DNA from: Bryopsis sp. KO-2023
Lineage: Eukaryota > Chlorophyta > Ulvophyceae > Bryopsidales > Bryopsidaceae
DNA: 64,000 bases
Direction: 5' to 3'
NCBI GenBank assembly: GCA_030272585.1
Contig: BSYQ01000006.1
Coordinates: 4,613,001-4,677,000, forward strand
The number at the start of each line of letters is the position of its first letter. Within the stretch, counting starts at the first letter, position 1. The notes beneath the pieces were generated by a model. The model saw only the letters and a list, made by a program, of their open reading frames with translations, ran no database searches and had not been told where the DNA came from. A program made the position numbers and the translations under genes. Positions 31,701 through 39,189 of this stretch are shown one piece after another.

Positions 31701-32769
31701 CCTCAGTGTTGAATGGCTGTGTTCGCTCTATTGCGTCAGGCAATTCATGTTGGCCTAAAGCTTTTTCTTCAGACTCTTGCACTACAACCATGAATGCTGT
31801 CTCTGTTTTGAGATGACGCATCATTCGTTTAGCTGAACACTCAGTCACTGGCACTTCTTGCAGTATCGACTGTACTTTTCGTTCAGGTTCAATACTCTCT
31901 TGGGTTGGATGACGCAACGGGAGATGAAACACTTGGCTGTTTTTGCAAACTGAAATCTCATTTTGCCGAAAGTCTATGCGGGGGTTTTCTTTCTGCAACC
32001 AAGGCATGCCCAATATTAGGTCATAACCAAGGTCTGGGAACAAATCCGCTTTCATTTTGCACTTCAGCCCTCCTATCTTTACTCGGAGGTTGTTACAGCT
32101 GCCAGCCAGTTCTTTAATATCTCCGTTTGCCAACATTGCTCTCTTGGAGCTTGGTGTAATCGACAACCCGAGATCACGCGCTACCTTATCATTGATATAG
32201 TTTGCGGTACTTCCACAATCAATGAATGCATAAAGGTCCGTGGTCTTGATCCGTGCTTTTACTTCGTACCCTCTCACAGGCACTTCTTGAATTTTTAACA
32301 GAGGGCATGTGTCACCCTTGGTTGACGAAGTTGATCGAACTTCTGACACATTAACTCGCTCTGTGGTAGACCGCTGGGTTGTTTCTGACCCACTATCGTC
32401 TACGTCTGCAGGCAGGGACTCCTGTAGACTACTCTGCGACTCCAATGAGCCCACAGATTCACTAACAGAGGGAAGAGATGCAGATGACGCATGAGGCGCG
32501 TCCATCTCATCTGGTGTGCTTTCCTTCTGTTCATTTTTCCAATCGCAGTTGTCATGTGCCGATTGGGTAGATGTGGAGAGTGTCTCTGTTCTCTCTTCAC
32601 GCGGTGTACTAGTCCGCGCCCCAGGTTTTCCGCTGTGAGTACAAACCTTTTTCGAGGCACCTACTTTTGATCTTAGCTTCCTACGCCGTCTACGAACTCT
32701 GTTTCGCTTACGACGTTTGCGTCGGCCAGGCTCAGACGAAGCAGTTTCCTGCCTGGCGGTCAGTTTAAC
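28765..32769 (-). CDS. pol: Element E pol (PR-RT-RNase H-IN-chromodomain)
   Basis: The frame is -1 relative to gag and open from the slip site at 32769; the first ATG is at 32505. The order is a basic linker, retropepsin AFIDCGST and LILGMPWL, RT with DLRSGYWQF and VVFIDD, RNase H with DASNEAIGAVL and ADALSRS, and integrase. The integrase has a zinc knuckle (CPVCQQ) and catalytic D in TTDLVTD, D in SDRDPRF and E in DGQSE. A C-terminal RRRFVGPF motif and a chromodomain (YLVLWKGYDLLDATWEP) follow. The open reading frame is unbroken and full length, unlike C. The chromodomain is expected to target histone marks in heterochromatin, as known for chromoviruses. Confidence 0.94.
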   Translation of the reverse strand, partial: VKLTARQETASSEPGRRKRRKRNRVRRRRRKLRSKVGASKKVCTHSGKPGARTSTPREERTETLSTSTQSAHDNCDWKNEQKESTPDEMDAPHASSASLPSVSESVGSLESQSSLQESLPADVDDSGSETTQRSTTERVNVSEVRSTSSTKGDTCPLLKIQEVPVRGYEVKARIKTTDLYAFIDCGSTANYINDKVARDLGLSITPSSKRAMLANGDIKELAGSCNNLRVKIGGLKCKMKADLFPDLGYDLILGMPWLQKENPRIDFRQNEISVCKNSQVFHLPLRHPTQESIEPERKVQSILQEVPVTECSAKRMMRHLKTETAFMVVVQESEEKALGQHELPDAIERTQPFNTEDEIGKLIRSDTPAEIKKVVETHRGVFPRDLPPGIPPKRKGHEFKIDLEDPTPIHRPIYKLSPAELDEVKAQVDYLLEQKKIKPSESPWGAPILFVPKKDGGLRMCVDYRWINKVTVKNRYPLPLPEELMDRVFKAKVFSKLDLRSGYWQFPVRPSDTDKTAFRTRYGHFEFLVAPFGLTNCPAQFQTLVQDLLTEFLDDFVVVFIDDILIFSENMEQHAEHLEKVLSRLAEYQLFAKASKSELAVATVDYLGYRISGSGLEPQEQKVKAVKEWKELQSVSDVRSFLGMVSYYRKFIPQFAHVAGPLHDLVKKDHPWRWGQVERGAFNELKKRLSQAPVLIFPDASLPYTVITDASNEAIGAVLTQDHGEGLQPIAYLSRRFKPAELNYAPYDKELCAICYAMVQWRHYLEGCAGGVTVFTDHQPLTHILSQRNLSRTQARWLEAGYLTSINPKISYIKGKANVLADALSRSVPKPVETAMTISTWQVHQASQDEWKQALQADNSLVKILRKLESGEEVEGYFLREGILWTVPKRGLVEKVVVPKGQRNKIMKECHETPSAGHTGPARTGEILARRYWWKGWMNELKAFVRECPVCQQIKADTQKPMGLLQPLPIPERKWEQITTDLVTDLPASNGFSAVAVFVDRLTKFVHFAPCTKEITAAGYAQLFIEHVYRNHGLPKVIVSDRDPRFTSKFWQTLFKALGTEIRMSTAYHPQTDGQSEVTIRTLENFLRPYAERYPHKWVEYLPTAEFAANNAVNASTGFAPAYLMYGYHPETPNIGGTATQFQVEAVKTMVARMARDLDTAKAYYSRAQHRMCMSANKKRKDIAFEKGDKVLIKSRFIPLAALNKVSPKLRRRFVGPFEIVEKISKVAYRVQLPETWLIHPVFHVSKFKRYHASSDNSRQIQPPEGELIGSEVEYEVENILRARGKRNREYLVLWKGYDLLDATWEPEANLVNAPDILRAFKEKERKELQKGRE
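32725..32769 (-). promoter_or_regulatory. -1 frameshift signal of element E
   Basis: On the minus strand GTTAAAC (32769-32763) is followed by the gag stop TGA (32762-32760) and by the stem GCCAGGC/GCCTGGC (32757-32751 with 32731-32725). It is identical to C. Confidence 0.75.
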
Positions 32770-35123
32770 ATTTTTTTTACATCGGGGAGGTTTTTCACCT
32801 CCTCCAATCTAGGACATTGCCTCACAGGGTGACCCTTCTTTCCACAAAGATAACAATTATATCCCCCTCCCCCCTGGGGGTTCTGTCTTCCCTGATTGGC
32901 TTGTCCTCTTCCACGGTTACCACCACCGCGTCCACGTCCACCACCACCACGTCCTCCTCCTCGTCCTTGTTGCTGTTGCTGCTGCTGTTGCACTCCTGCG
33001 GCAGCTTGTGGTGGTGCTTGGGCTGGTGGTGTGGGGTTCTGCTGCTGCTGACCCTGATTCTGGCCTTTCTTCTTTCTTCCACCACGCCAGACTCCTTTCT
33101 TTTTCTGATTGGTTTGCCCTCCTTGGCCTTGTGTTCCAACTCCAAGGGCTTCCAATCGTTCGGCGGATATGATGGCAGCCTCGACATCTCGAGGTACCGT
33201 TGCAGCGACTAACTTCTGAACTTCACTCTTAAGTCCATCCACGAAGAGCAAATACTGGTGATCCTCTTCGAGGTCTGGAATCCTCAAGACTAACCGCTGA
33301 AACTCTTTGACGAACTGTTTCACGGTTCCAGTCTGCTTGAGTTTGTGGAGGTCACGCCACGCTTCATCTCGATCACTAGAGAATTCGAAAGCTGTAGCTA
33401 AGCCATCCATGAAGTCCATCCAGTCACGGAAGGGTGGTCTTTCACCTCGGTGAATTTTCAACTCTTGCATCGTTAACCAATCCGAGGCAGCCCCATAAAG
33501 GTTAGTGGCCATAATCGATTGCCACTGTGCTTCATGCACTCCGCAGGTTCTCAAGTACCGCGTCATGAGCACTTGCCATTTACGGGCTTTTGGTTCTCCA
33601 CTTCCGTTAAATGCGCGAGGCATTTGCAACTTGACGGTGCTAGGCAACCACTGTCCTTGCCTAGGAGGTCCTGGCCCTGCTGGTCCAGCGCCACCTCCAC
33701 CTCCACCTCCATCAGGAGGTCCACCGGGAGGTCCACCGCCTCCACCATCTCCACCGCCGCCACCACCTCCTCCGCCATCAATTTGATATAACACTTCTGC
33801 TGAGGAGAGAACTCTTGGGTTAGTTCGTGTGGGTCTACGTGATCCATCGGCAGAGTCGGGTTCTGAGATGCGTACTCCAGGCTGAGCTCTTGTACTTGGA
33901 GGTATCAATTGAGGGAATGTGAAATCAGCGTCTGGTGCGCTGTCCACTGCAGTGCATGGTGGTGCTTCTGCAGCAACAATTTCACCCTCCTCGACCTGTA
34001 CTGCTGGAGGAGCCGGTATTGTTGAGGTTCCTGCCCCAACCATTCCTACCGCGAAGCTCTGGTCCAGTGGCGGCCATGATGCAGCCAACTGCTTTACTGA
34101 TTTCTTCGGCAGTGACATCCCAAAGGCTGAGTCCTCAGGCTCAGGAGAAGTTGATTCTTCTCGCTCTGGTGATACTGCTCGAGCATCACTTCCACTTTGG
34201 GCACTCTGACTTCCGCCACTCACATCCTCCATGCTTCGTTCCAGGCCAGATAATCTTAAGGCAACCACATCAGCTGCATCTTGCTGCTGATCCCAGGTTT
34301 TGGATGCCTTTTTCTCCAAGGCAATCAAATCTTTTTGAATTGCTACTCTTGAGCTCTGCAAACGCTTCACCTCAGCACCTTGTTTGTGCAAGGACTCCCG
34401 AAACAATTCTAGAGTCCGTTCGACTTTTTCGTTGGAATCCGCAACAGTTCCTAATAAGCCTTCAATTCTCCGCCCTTGAACAAGGGATAACTCGGAGAGT
34501 TGTTTTAACTGAAGTGCTGATGCTTCAGTTGCTTCTTTTAGGTCAGCAAAACGAGAGTCCGCTAGAATGTCTGCGGCATCCATTCTCCTCGTTATTGCAT
34601 CCACAGAAGCTTTGATCTCGGCTCTTTCTTTCCTATGGTCGATATCTTGGCGTAATAGCCTCTGCTCGTATCGACTATGTTGAGCCGCTACTGAATCCAG
34701 CTTCTGCTGTTGCGACACCACCGCATGCTGTGTGGCCTCAACCTGTTGCGCATGCTGGTGCTGTGTTTCCAGCGCCTGCCCGATCACCTCTGATGCGCCA
34801 GCCAGTTGGTTCGACACAGAGGCCTCAGTATGGGCTAGCCTCTGCCCCAGTGTCTGGTCAACTTGCTGCAGGTGACCCCTTAGCCCGTGGGCTAAATCGT
34901 CCACACGGTCATGGACCGCATCCACATCCTCTCTTAAGGCTTCCGCATCAGCTCCCATGTCTATGTCGACAGCTGCTTGCTGGACATTGTGGATGTTCTG
35001 GACGTTTATTTGTTGATACACAACATTGGGTGCGTCAGGCAATTCCTCATCGAACTCAGGTTCAATCCCTGGCTCTTCAACTTGAGGATCGCGCACTGCC
35101 AATGCGTGTTCACGGTCAGCCAT
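32760..35123 (-). CDS. gag: Element E gag with internal in-frame deletion
   Basis: Gag of 787 residues starts at ATG 35123. Its architecture is as in C: coiled coil, linker, poly-Gly hinge, Gag domain, Gln/Arg/Gly-rich stretch and CCHC knuckle CYLCGKKGHPVRQC. It lacks 288 bp present in C between YQID and the poly-Gly run. The junction shares TGA with both ends, suggesting a slippage or template-switch deletion. The deleted part includes the NPF motif and an Asp-rich stretch. The frame is preserved. Confidence 0.92.
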   Translation of the reverse strand: MADREHALAVRDPQVEEPGIEPEFDEELPDAPNVVYQQINVQNIHNVQQAAVDIDMGADAEALREDVDAVHDRVDDLAHGLRGHLQQVDQTLGQRLAHTEASVSNQLAGASEVIGQALETQHQHAQQVEATQHAVVSQQQKLDSVAAQHSRYEQRLLRQDIDHRKERAEIKASVDAITRRMDAADILADSRFADLKEATEASALQLKQLSELSLVQGRRIEGLLGTVADSNEKVERTLELFRESLHKQGAEVKRLQSSRVAIQKDLIALEKKASKTWDQQQDAADVVALRLSGLERSMEDVSGGSQSAQSGSDARAVSPEREESTSPEPEDSAFGMSLPKKSVKQLAASWPPLDQSFAVGMVGAGTSTIPAPPAVQVEEGEIVAAEAPPCTAVDSAPDADFTFPQLIPPSTRAQPGVRISEPDSADGSRRPTRTNPRVLSSAEVLYQIDGGGGGGGGGDGGGGGPPGGPPDGGGGGGGAGPAGPGPPRQGQWLPSTVKLQMPRAFNGSGEPKARKWQVLMTRYLRTCGVHEAQWQSIMATNLYGAASDWLTMQELKIHRGERPPFRDWMDFMDGLATAFEFSSDRDEAWRDLHKLKQTGTVKQFVKEFQRLVLRIPDLEEDHQYLLFVDGLKSEVQKLVAATVPRDVEAAIISAERLEALGVGTQGQGGQTNQKKKGVWRGGRKKKGQNQGQQQQNPTPPAQAPPQAAAGVQQQQQQQQGRGGGRGGGGRGRGGGNRGRGQANQGRQNPQGGGGYNCYLCGKKGHPVRQCPRLEEVKNLPDVKKMLN

Positions 35124-35254
35124 GGTCTCTCAGCCACTATTTGGGAGTACTCAACAACCACGGTTGGAGTTTCTCTCTACCAAACAAACAAACAAAAACG
35201 TTTGTTGCGCCACGTTCACAAGTTTCGATCTCAAGAACTTAAAGTTCTTGCCCT

Positions 35255-35266
35255 GCTCCGAAACCA
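35255..35266 (-). promoter_or_regulatory. Element E primer-binding site
   Basis: The minus strand reads TGGTTTCGGAGC after a 2-nt spacer (AT) from the LTR end TATCA. The leader between PBS and gag (35124-35254) has an inverted CAAGAACTTTAAGTTCTTG hairpin and no ORF. Confidence 0.78.
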
Positions 35267-35268
35267 AT

Positions 35269-35688
35269 TGATAGTGAAGCTTGTGGGTGACGCAATAGTG
35301 GTCGGCTGTGTTGGTTGGATTCGTGATAACTTGCTGGCTAACGCAAGTATACTTGTGGGGTTTGTTGGTTTAGACAACTCTCTAGCTAGCGCGGTTGTGA
35401 ACGCTACTAGAGCACTTGGGTTGGGAAGTGATTGCGTCAGGCAAACACTTAACACACACACACACAAACACACACACAAGCGGGAACACACCAATCCCAC
35501 GAATCCCGAGTTCTTACAAAATAAAGTGAACGTCAAAACAACGAGTGGGCCTCTTAAGTACCCCTAAGTGTAGTACGCTGACGCATGCCCCAAACTCTGG
35601 GTCTAATCTGTCGTACTCGTGAACCCACATGCGTCAGCCACCCTCGGCTCTATCCCAAACTACCTCGTATAGCGCTAAAAGACTAACA
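35269..35688 (-). repeat. Element E 5' LTR (420 bp)
   Basis: The plus strand reads TGATAGTG...CTAACA, directly abutting F gag at 35689. The ORF reading into F gag from inside this LTR is an artefact of the junction. Confidence 0.92.
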
Positions 35689-38600
35689 CTTGTTGACGAC
35701 GAAGGGGTGTTGAAGGAAGACTTTCTTGGCGGCTGGGACAACGAGGAAGTGAACGAGGTTGACGAGAAAGAGGTTGTGATGGTCGAGAGTGTTCCTGAAG
35801 AACGTGAAGCAAGACAAGAAGACAGAGCTGCTGGAGACGAGGTTACGAGGGCAGAGGTAGACGACGAAGTGGTTGCTGTCGTTAAAGAAGAAGAAGAGCA
35901 AGCAAGTGTTGACCCCACTGGAAGGGAGGTACAAGAAGGAAACCTCGTTGGCGTTACTGACCAAGGAGAAGCCGAGGTTGTCCAAGAGGAGGAAGAAGTG
36001 CTTGCGGAAGAAGTAAAAGAAGAAGACGAAGCAAGACGAGTGACCAAAGAAGAGGAGGAAGCCTTTGTTGAGCCAGAAGTTGTGGTTAAGGAAGAAGTCA
36101 AACAAGAAGAGGAAGAAGAGAGCAGTGTTGCTGCAGGGAACGGAGGAAATGGAGGCGCTACCAACGAGCCCTCGAGTTCCAGTTCCGACGAAGACAAACC
36201 TGAAGGGGAAAGAGACAAGAGGGAGACATCCTCTAGTTTCGAGGAAGAGCCTGTGCCCCCAGTACATCCACCACTGAACCCATTTGCCTTTGCTGCCAGT
36301 CTCCCCCAGATTCCTCCAATTGTGCCACCTGGTCCAGTTGTTCCACCCGTTCCACCAAGACCTCCTGTTCCACCACCAGTTTGTCCACCGACTCCAGGCA
36401 GTGGCGGCGCCATGATACATCCAGCAGAAGGACTTCCTAATCGGTTGACTAACAGTCATTTACCCGCATTTACGGGTGCAGAGGCAGAAGATGTGGCCAC
36501 CTGGTTACGTTCCTATGGGATTCTGGCTGCGGGTTTAGGCTGGAACGTACCCCAAACAGTGCAGCCACACGAAGACGAGAGGATAGAGAGACTGGTCCGC
36601 TATACAACCAGGGAGGCTCGGTCATGGGTTGACAATTGGATATCCAGACATCCAGCCCTTGTGGAAGGAGTGCCAAACCCATTGAGGACGTGGCAGAAGT
36701 TGCAAACGGACATGCTGGCCTGGTTTGGAGTTGCCCCAGCAACACCAGTAGCCCATACCTTGGAGCAAAGCCGGAAGGGTGATGAAACAGTGGACGAGTA
36801 TACATCTGTGCCATCCCAAGGGCAACAGCAAGTGGAAGCGAACAGAGTACCAGGCAATCCAGCCGTGGCAGATGGGTCCTTACTTCGATCGAACAAGGAT
36901 GGAGCTCAGGGGGAGTTGACACCCATACTTCATGCACCCACGGAGGATACTTTGGAAGGAGTCAGTGCCAGAGCCGGACAAGTTGAGAAGAGACAAGTGG
37001 ACCCCAGTTCCACCCAGAAGGAAGTGACGGTCCCAGCAACCGAACTAATGGGAGAACTGCAGGAGCATGCAGCATTGGAGCCTGTTTTGGCAGAAGTGGG
37101 CGTTATGGATCGGAGAGTAAATGGGCAAATTGACAGCCTAAGGAAGGAAATGCGTGATCACAAAATTGTGACGGATTCAAGACTTCGAGGAGTGGAGCAG
37201 CAAGTGAGAATATCTGGGCGGCAGTATAGCGAACTCAGGAGGATGATCTCTGCCTTGACAGAAAGGGTAGCAGATATGCGACAATCGGAAGAACCCGAGC
37301 TGGCAGGGGTGAGCCATGGCATTACTGGAGACGCCGGAGTGGATCAAATACCTACCAATGGGGAAAGAGGCCGGGGAAACCACAGAGGAAGTGAATGGAG
37401 GAGAAGGAGTGGACGGATAAACATAAGCGAAGTCACGTGTTGGCATTGCTTAGACCTTGGACATTACAGAAGAAATTGTCCCAACCGAATGCAGAGTTTC
37501 CAAGCAGAACTGGAAGATCAGTTGATTATGGATTTCGAGCAGACCGACCCAGTGACAGCAGCCATGGAGGAACCAGAGGAGGTCATGGCATCAATCTTGT
37601 ACTCTGCTATGGATGTCGACAATGGAGCAATGGACAGTGCCCAAGGAAGCAATGGAGGGACTCCTATGGATACCAGTCCCATACCCGCAGATCCTCAACC
37701 AAATGCTACAGAGGATGTTGAAATGGAGGAACCGAAAGAGGAGCCAGACCCTGAAACCAAGAAAGAGCCAAAAGAGATTTCAAAGCAAGTGCTTGAACCG
37801 GAAGATGTGCCGAAACCAGAAGGTGTGCCAAAACCAGAAGATGTGCCACAAGGATCCAAATCAGTTGTGATGTTGCCATTGATGCATAGACCGATGCAAG
37901 TACCATCGCCGAGAAATACCATGGCAAAGAAAAAGAAGATGGTCAAGAAATCAACAGTGGAGCCAAAGGAGAAGCGCATGTCTACTAAGGCGGAGGCCAA
38001 GAAGTTTGTGGAGGGATTGACGGCGGAAGTATCCGTGGCCAAACTCTGTCAACATCATCCGGAGCTGATTGATGCTTGGCTGAAGGCATTAAGGGTGCCC
38101 ATGGCGAAAGTCCCAGCAGTTACCACCATGGCAGAAGTGGACAAGACAAGCTCATATGCAGTCACTACAGCCACAGCCAAAGTGATGGAAACTAAAGTGT
38201 CAGGAGCAATCATTGACACCGGAGCCAGTGCATGTGTTATATCGGCGCAACTCCTTGCACAAACAGGGTTAACACATCTAATGGAGGCACCAAGAGGGCG
38301 TTACCGGGACTGCAATGGACAGACTCGGCAGGTAGTAGGGTACATCCCCGCTCTACCTATTGCCCTTGGACAATGCAAGCAAATGGTACCGTGCCATGTA
38401 GTGGAGAACAAGCATTTGTCCCTGATCATTGGGACTCCGTGGCTAGGGGAAGCGGGGGCGGAAATCGACTACGGGCGCAAAAAGCTCACTCCGTACATGG
38501 CGGGACAGCGCATGGGTGGCGTGCCGATCGAGTTCATCCAATCTGTAACGCCTGCAACTGCTGCAGTCGTCTCTGTCTACCAGACCCTCCGCCACATCGA

Positions 38601-39141
38601 AGAATCCAGTCCTGCACCAGCCCAACCACCCTCTTCTACCGGGGAACTTTTGCAGCCAAACTCAAGGACGACTCATGATGGTCTGAACCAGCCCAACGCC
38701 GCCAGTCGACATCCACCGACCCTCCGGCTTACATACTACCAAGCAAGGGTGCTGCAAGAGTGCTACACCATGCGTCGGGAGAACGGGATGAGTGAGGCAG
38801 CAGCCTCACACCTCCACCAGCAAGAGATGGAGTTACTGGATGCAAGAAGAGGGCACCATTTGAAAATACAAAAAGAGAACGAAGGGAGTTTGGAGGAAAC
38901 ACTGCAAAGGGAAGGAAAACAGGGGAGAAGGAATGGTGTAACAGAGGAATACATGCGGAGGCGGGAGGCACTGAAACAACAAGAAAAGGAGGAGCTCAAA
39001 AAGCTTTTGGATTACTTCCGGGAGAGTGCACAAGCATGGAGACCGAAAGGAGTGCCTGCAGCAGGAGTGCCAGCAGCAACGGCCGCAACCGGAGGGAAAG
39101 GAGGGAGTGAGGTGATAAGCTATACCACTTCGGATTTTTGA
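35689..39141 (+). CDS. gag: Element F gag-PR (N-terminus lost to C/E)
   Basis: This is a 5'-truncated ORF1 equivalent to B. It has a Glu/Val-rich acidic region with one degenerate repeat unit, a PPLNPF motif, a Pro-rich linker, and the Gag core starting GAMIHP with its Met near 36410. It also has a CCHC knuckle CWHCLDLGHYRRNC, protease IIDTGASAC and LIIGTPWL, and a charged tail ending TSDF and TGA. The first in-frame Met after the E LTR lies in VVMVES. Sequence similarity to B is moderate in gag and rises sharply in the protease and RT. The protein upstream of the break cannot be reconstructed from the 19206-19616 remnant. Confidence 0.85.
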   Translation, partial: LVDDEGVLKEDFLGGWDNEEVNEVDEKEVVMVESVPEEREARQEDRAAGDEVTRAEVDDEVVAVVKEEEEQASVDPTGREVQEGNLVGVTDQGEAEVVQEEEEVLAEEVKEEDEARRVTKEEEEAFVEPEVVVKEEVKQEEEEESSVAAGNGGNGGATNEPSSSSSDEDKPEGERDKRETSSSFEEEPVPPVHPPLNPFAFAASLPQIPPIVPPGPVVPPVPPRPPVPPPVCPPTPGSGGAMIHPAEGLPNRLTNSHLPAFTGAEAEDVATWLRSYGILAAGLGWNVPQTVQPHEDERIERLVRYTTREARSWVDNWISRHPALVEGVPNPLRTWQKLQTDMLAWFGVAPATPVAHTLEQSRKGDETVDEYTSVPSQGQQQVEANRVPGNPAVADGSLLRSNKDGAQGELTPILHAPTEDTLEGVSARAGQVEKRQVDPSSTQKEVTVPATELMGELQEHAALEPVLAEVGVMDRRVNGQIDSLRKEMRDHKIVTDSRLRGVEQQVRISGRQYSELRRMISALTERVADMRQSEEPELAGVSHGITGDAGVDQIPTNGERGRGNHRGSEWRRRSGRINISEVTCWHCLDLGHYRRNCPNRMQSFQAELEDQLIMDFEQTDPVTAAMEEPEEVMASILYSAMDVDNGAMDSAQGSNGGTPMDTSPIPADPQPNATEDVEMEEPKEEPDPETKKEPKEISKQVLEPEDVPKPEGVPKPEDVPQGSKSVVMLPLMHRPMQVPSPRNTMAKKKKMVKKSTVEPKEKRMSTKAEAKKFVEGLTAEVSVAKLCQHHPELIDAWLKALRVPMAKVPAVTTMAEVDKTSSYAVTTATAKVMETKVSGAIIDTGASACVISAQLLAQTGLTHLMEAPRGRYRDCNGQTRQVVGYIPALPIALGQCKQMVPCHVVENKHLSLIIGTPWLGEAGAEIDYGRKKLTPYMAGQRMGGVPIEFIQSVTPATAAVVSVYQTLRHIEESSPAPAQPPSSTGELLQPNSRTTHDGLNQPNAASRHPPTLRLTYYQARVLQECYTMRRENGMSEAAASHLHQQEMELLDARRGHHLKIQKENEGSLEETLQREGKQGRRNGVTEEYMRRREALKQQEKEELKKLLDYFRESAQAWRPKGVPAAGVPAATAATGGKGGSEVISYTTSDF

Positions 39142-39189
39142 GTGGGCCGGCCACCGACGTCCTCCTTCGGCGACACCTGAAGGGGTGGC
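39133..39189 (+). promoter_or_regulatory. Predicted -1 frameshift signal of element F
   Basis: GAT TTT TGA at the gag end allows TTT to re-pair one base back, giving TTG AGT in the RT frame. GCCACC (39150-39155) pairs with GGTGGC (39184-39189), and CCTTC (39164-39168) with GAAGG (39179-39183), just as in B. Confidence 0.55.

Larger units (their letters stand above)
25919..35688 (-). mobile_element. Element E: chromodomain retrotransposon with a third ORF
   Basis: In element order its parts are 5' LTR 35688-35269, PBS 35266-35255, gag 35123-32760, pol 32769-28765, third ORF 28314-26533, PPT 26351-26338 and 3' LTR 26337-25919. The left flank (ACTAT, in C pol) and right flank (CTTGT, in F gag) do not match, and the two LTRs differ at five bases and one indel. 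It is therefore not a simple insertion, although all genes look intact. Confidence 0.85.

Noticed and set aside
35629..35688. Start of F gag inside the E LTR
   Set aside because: The open frame across the junction is accidental; 20 codons belong to the LTR.
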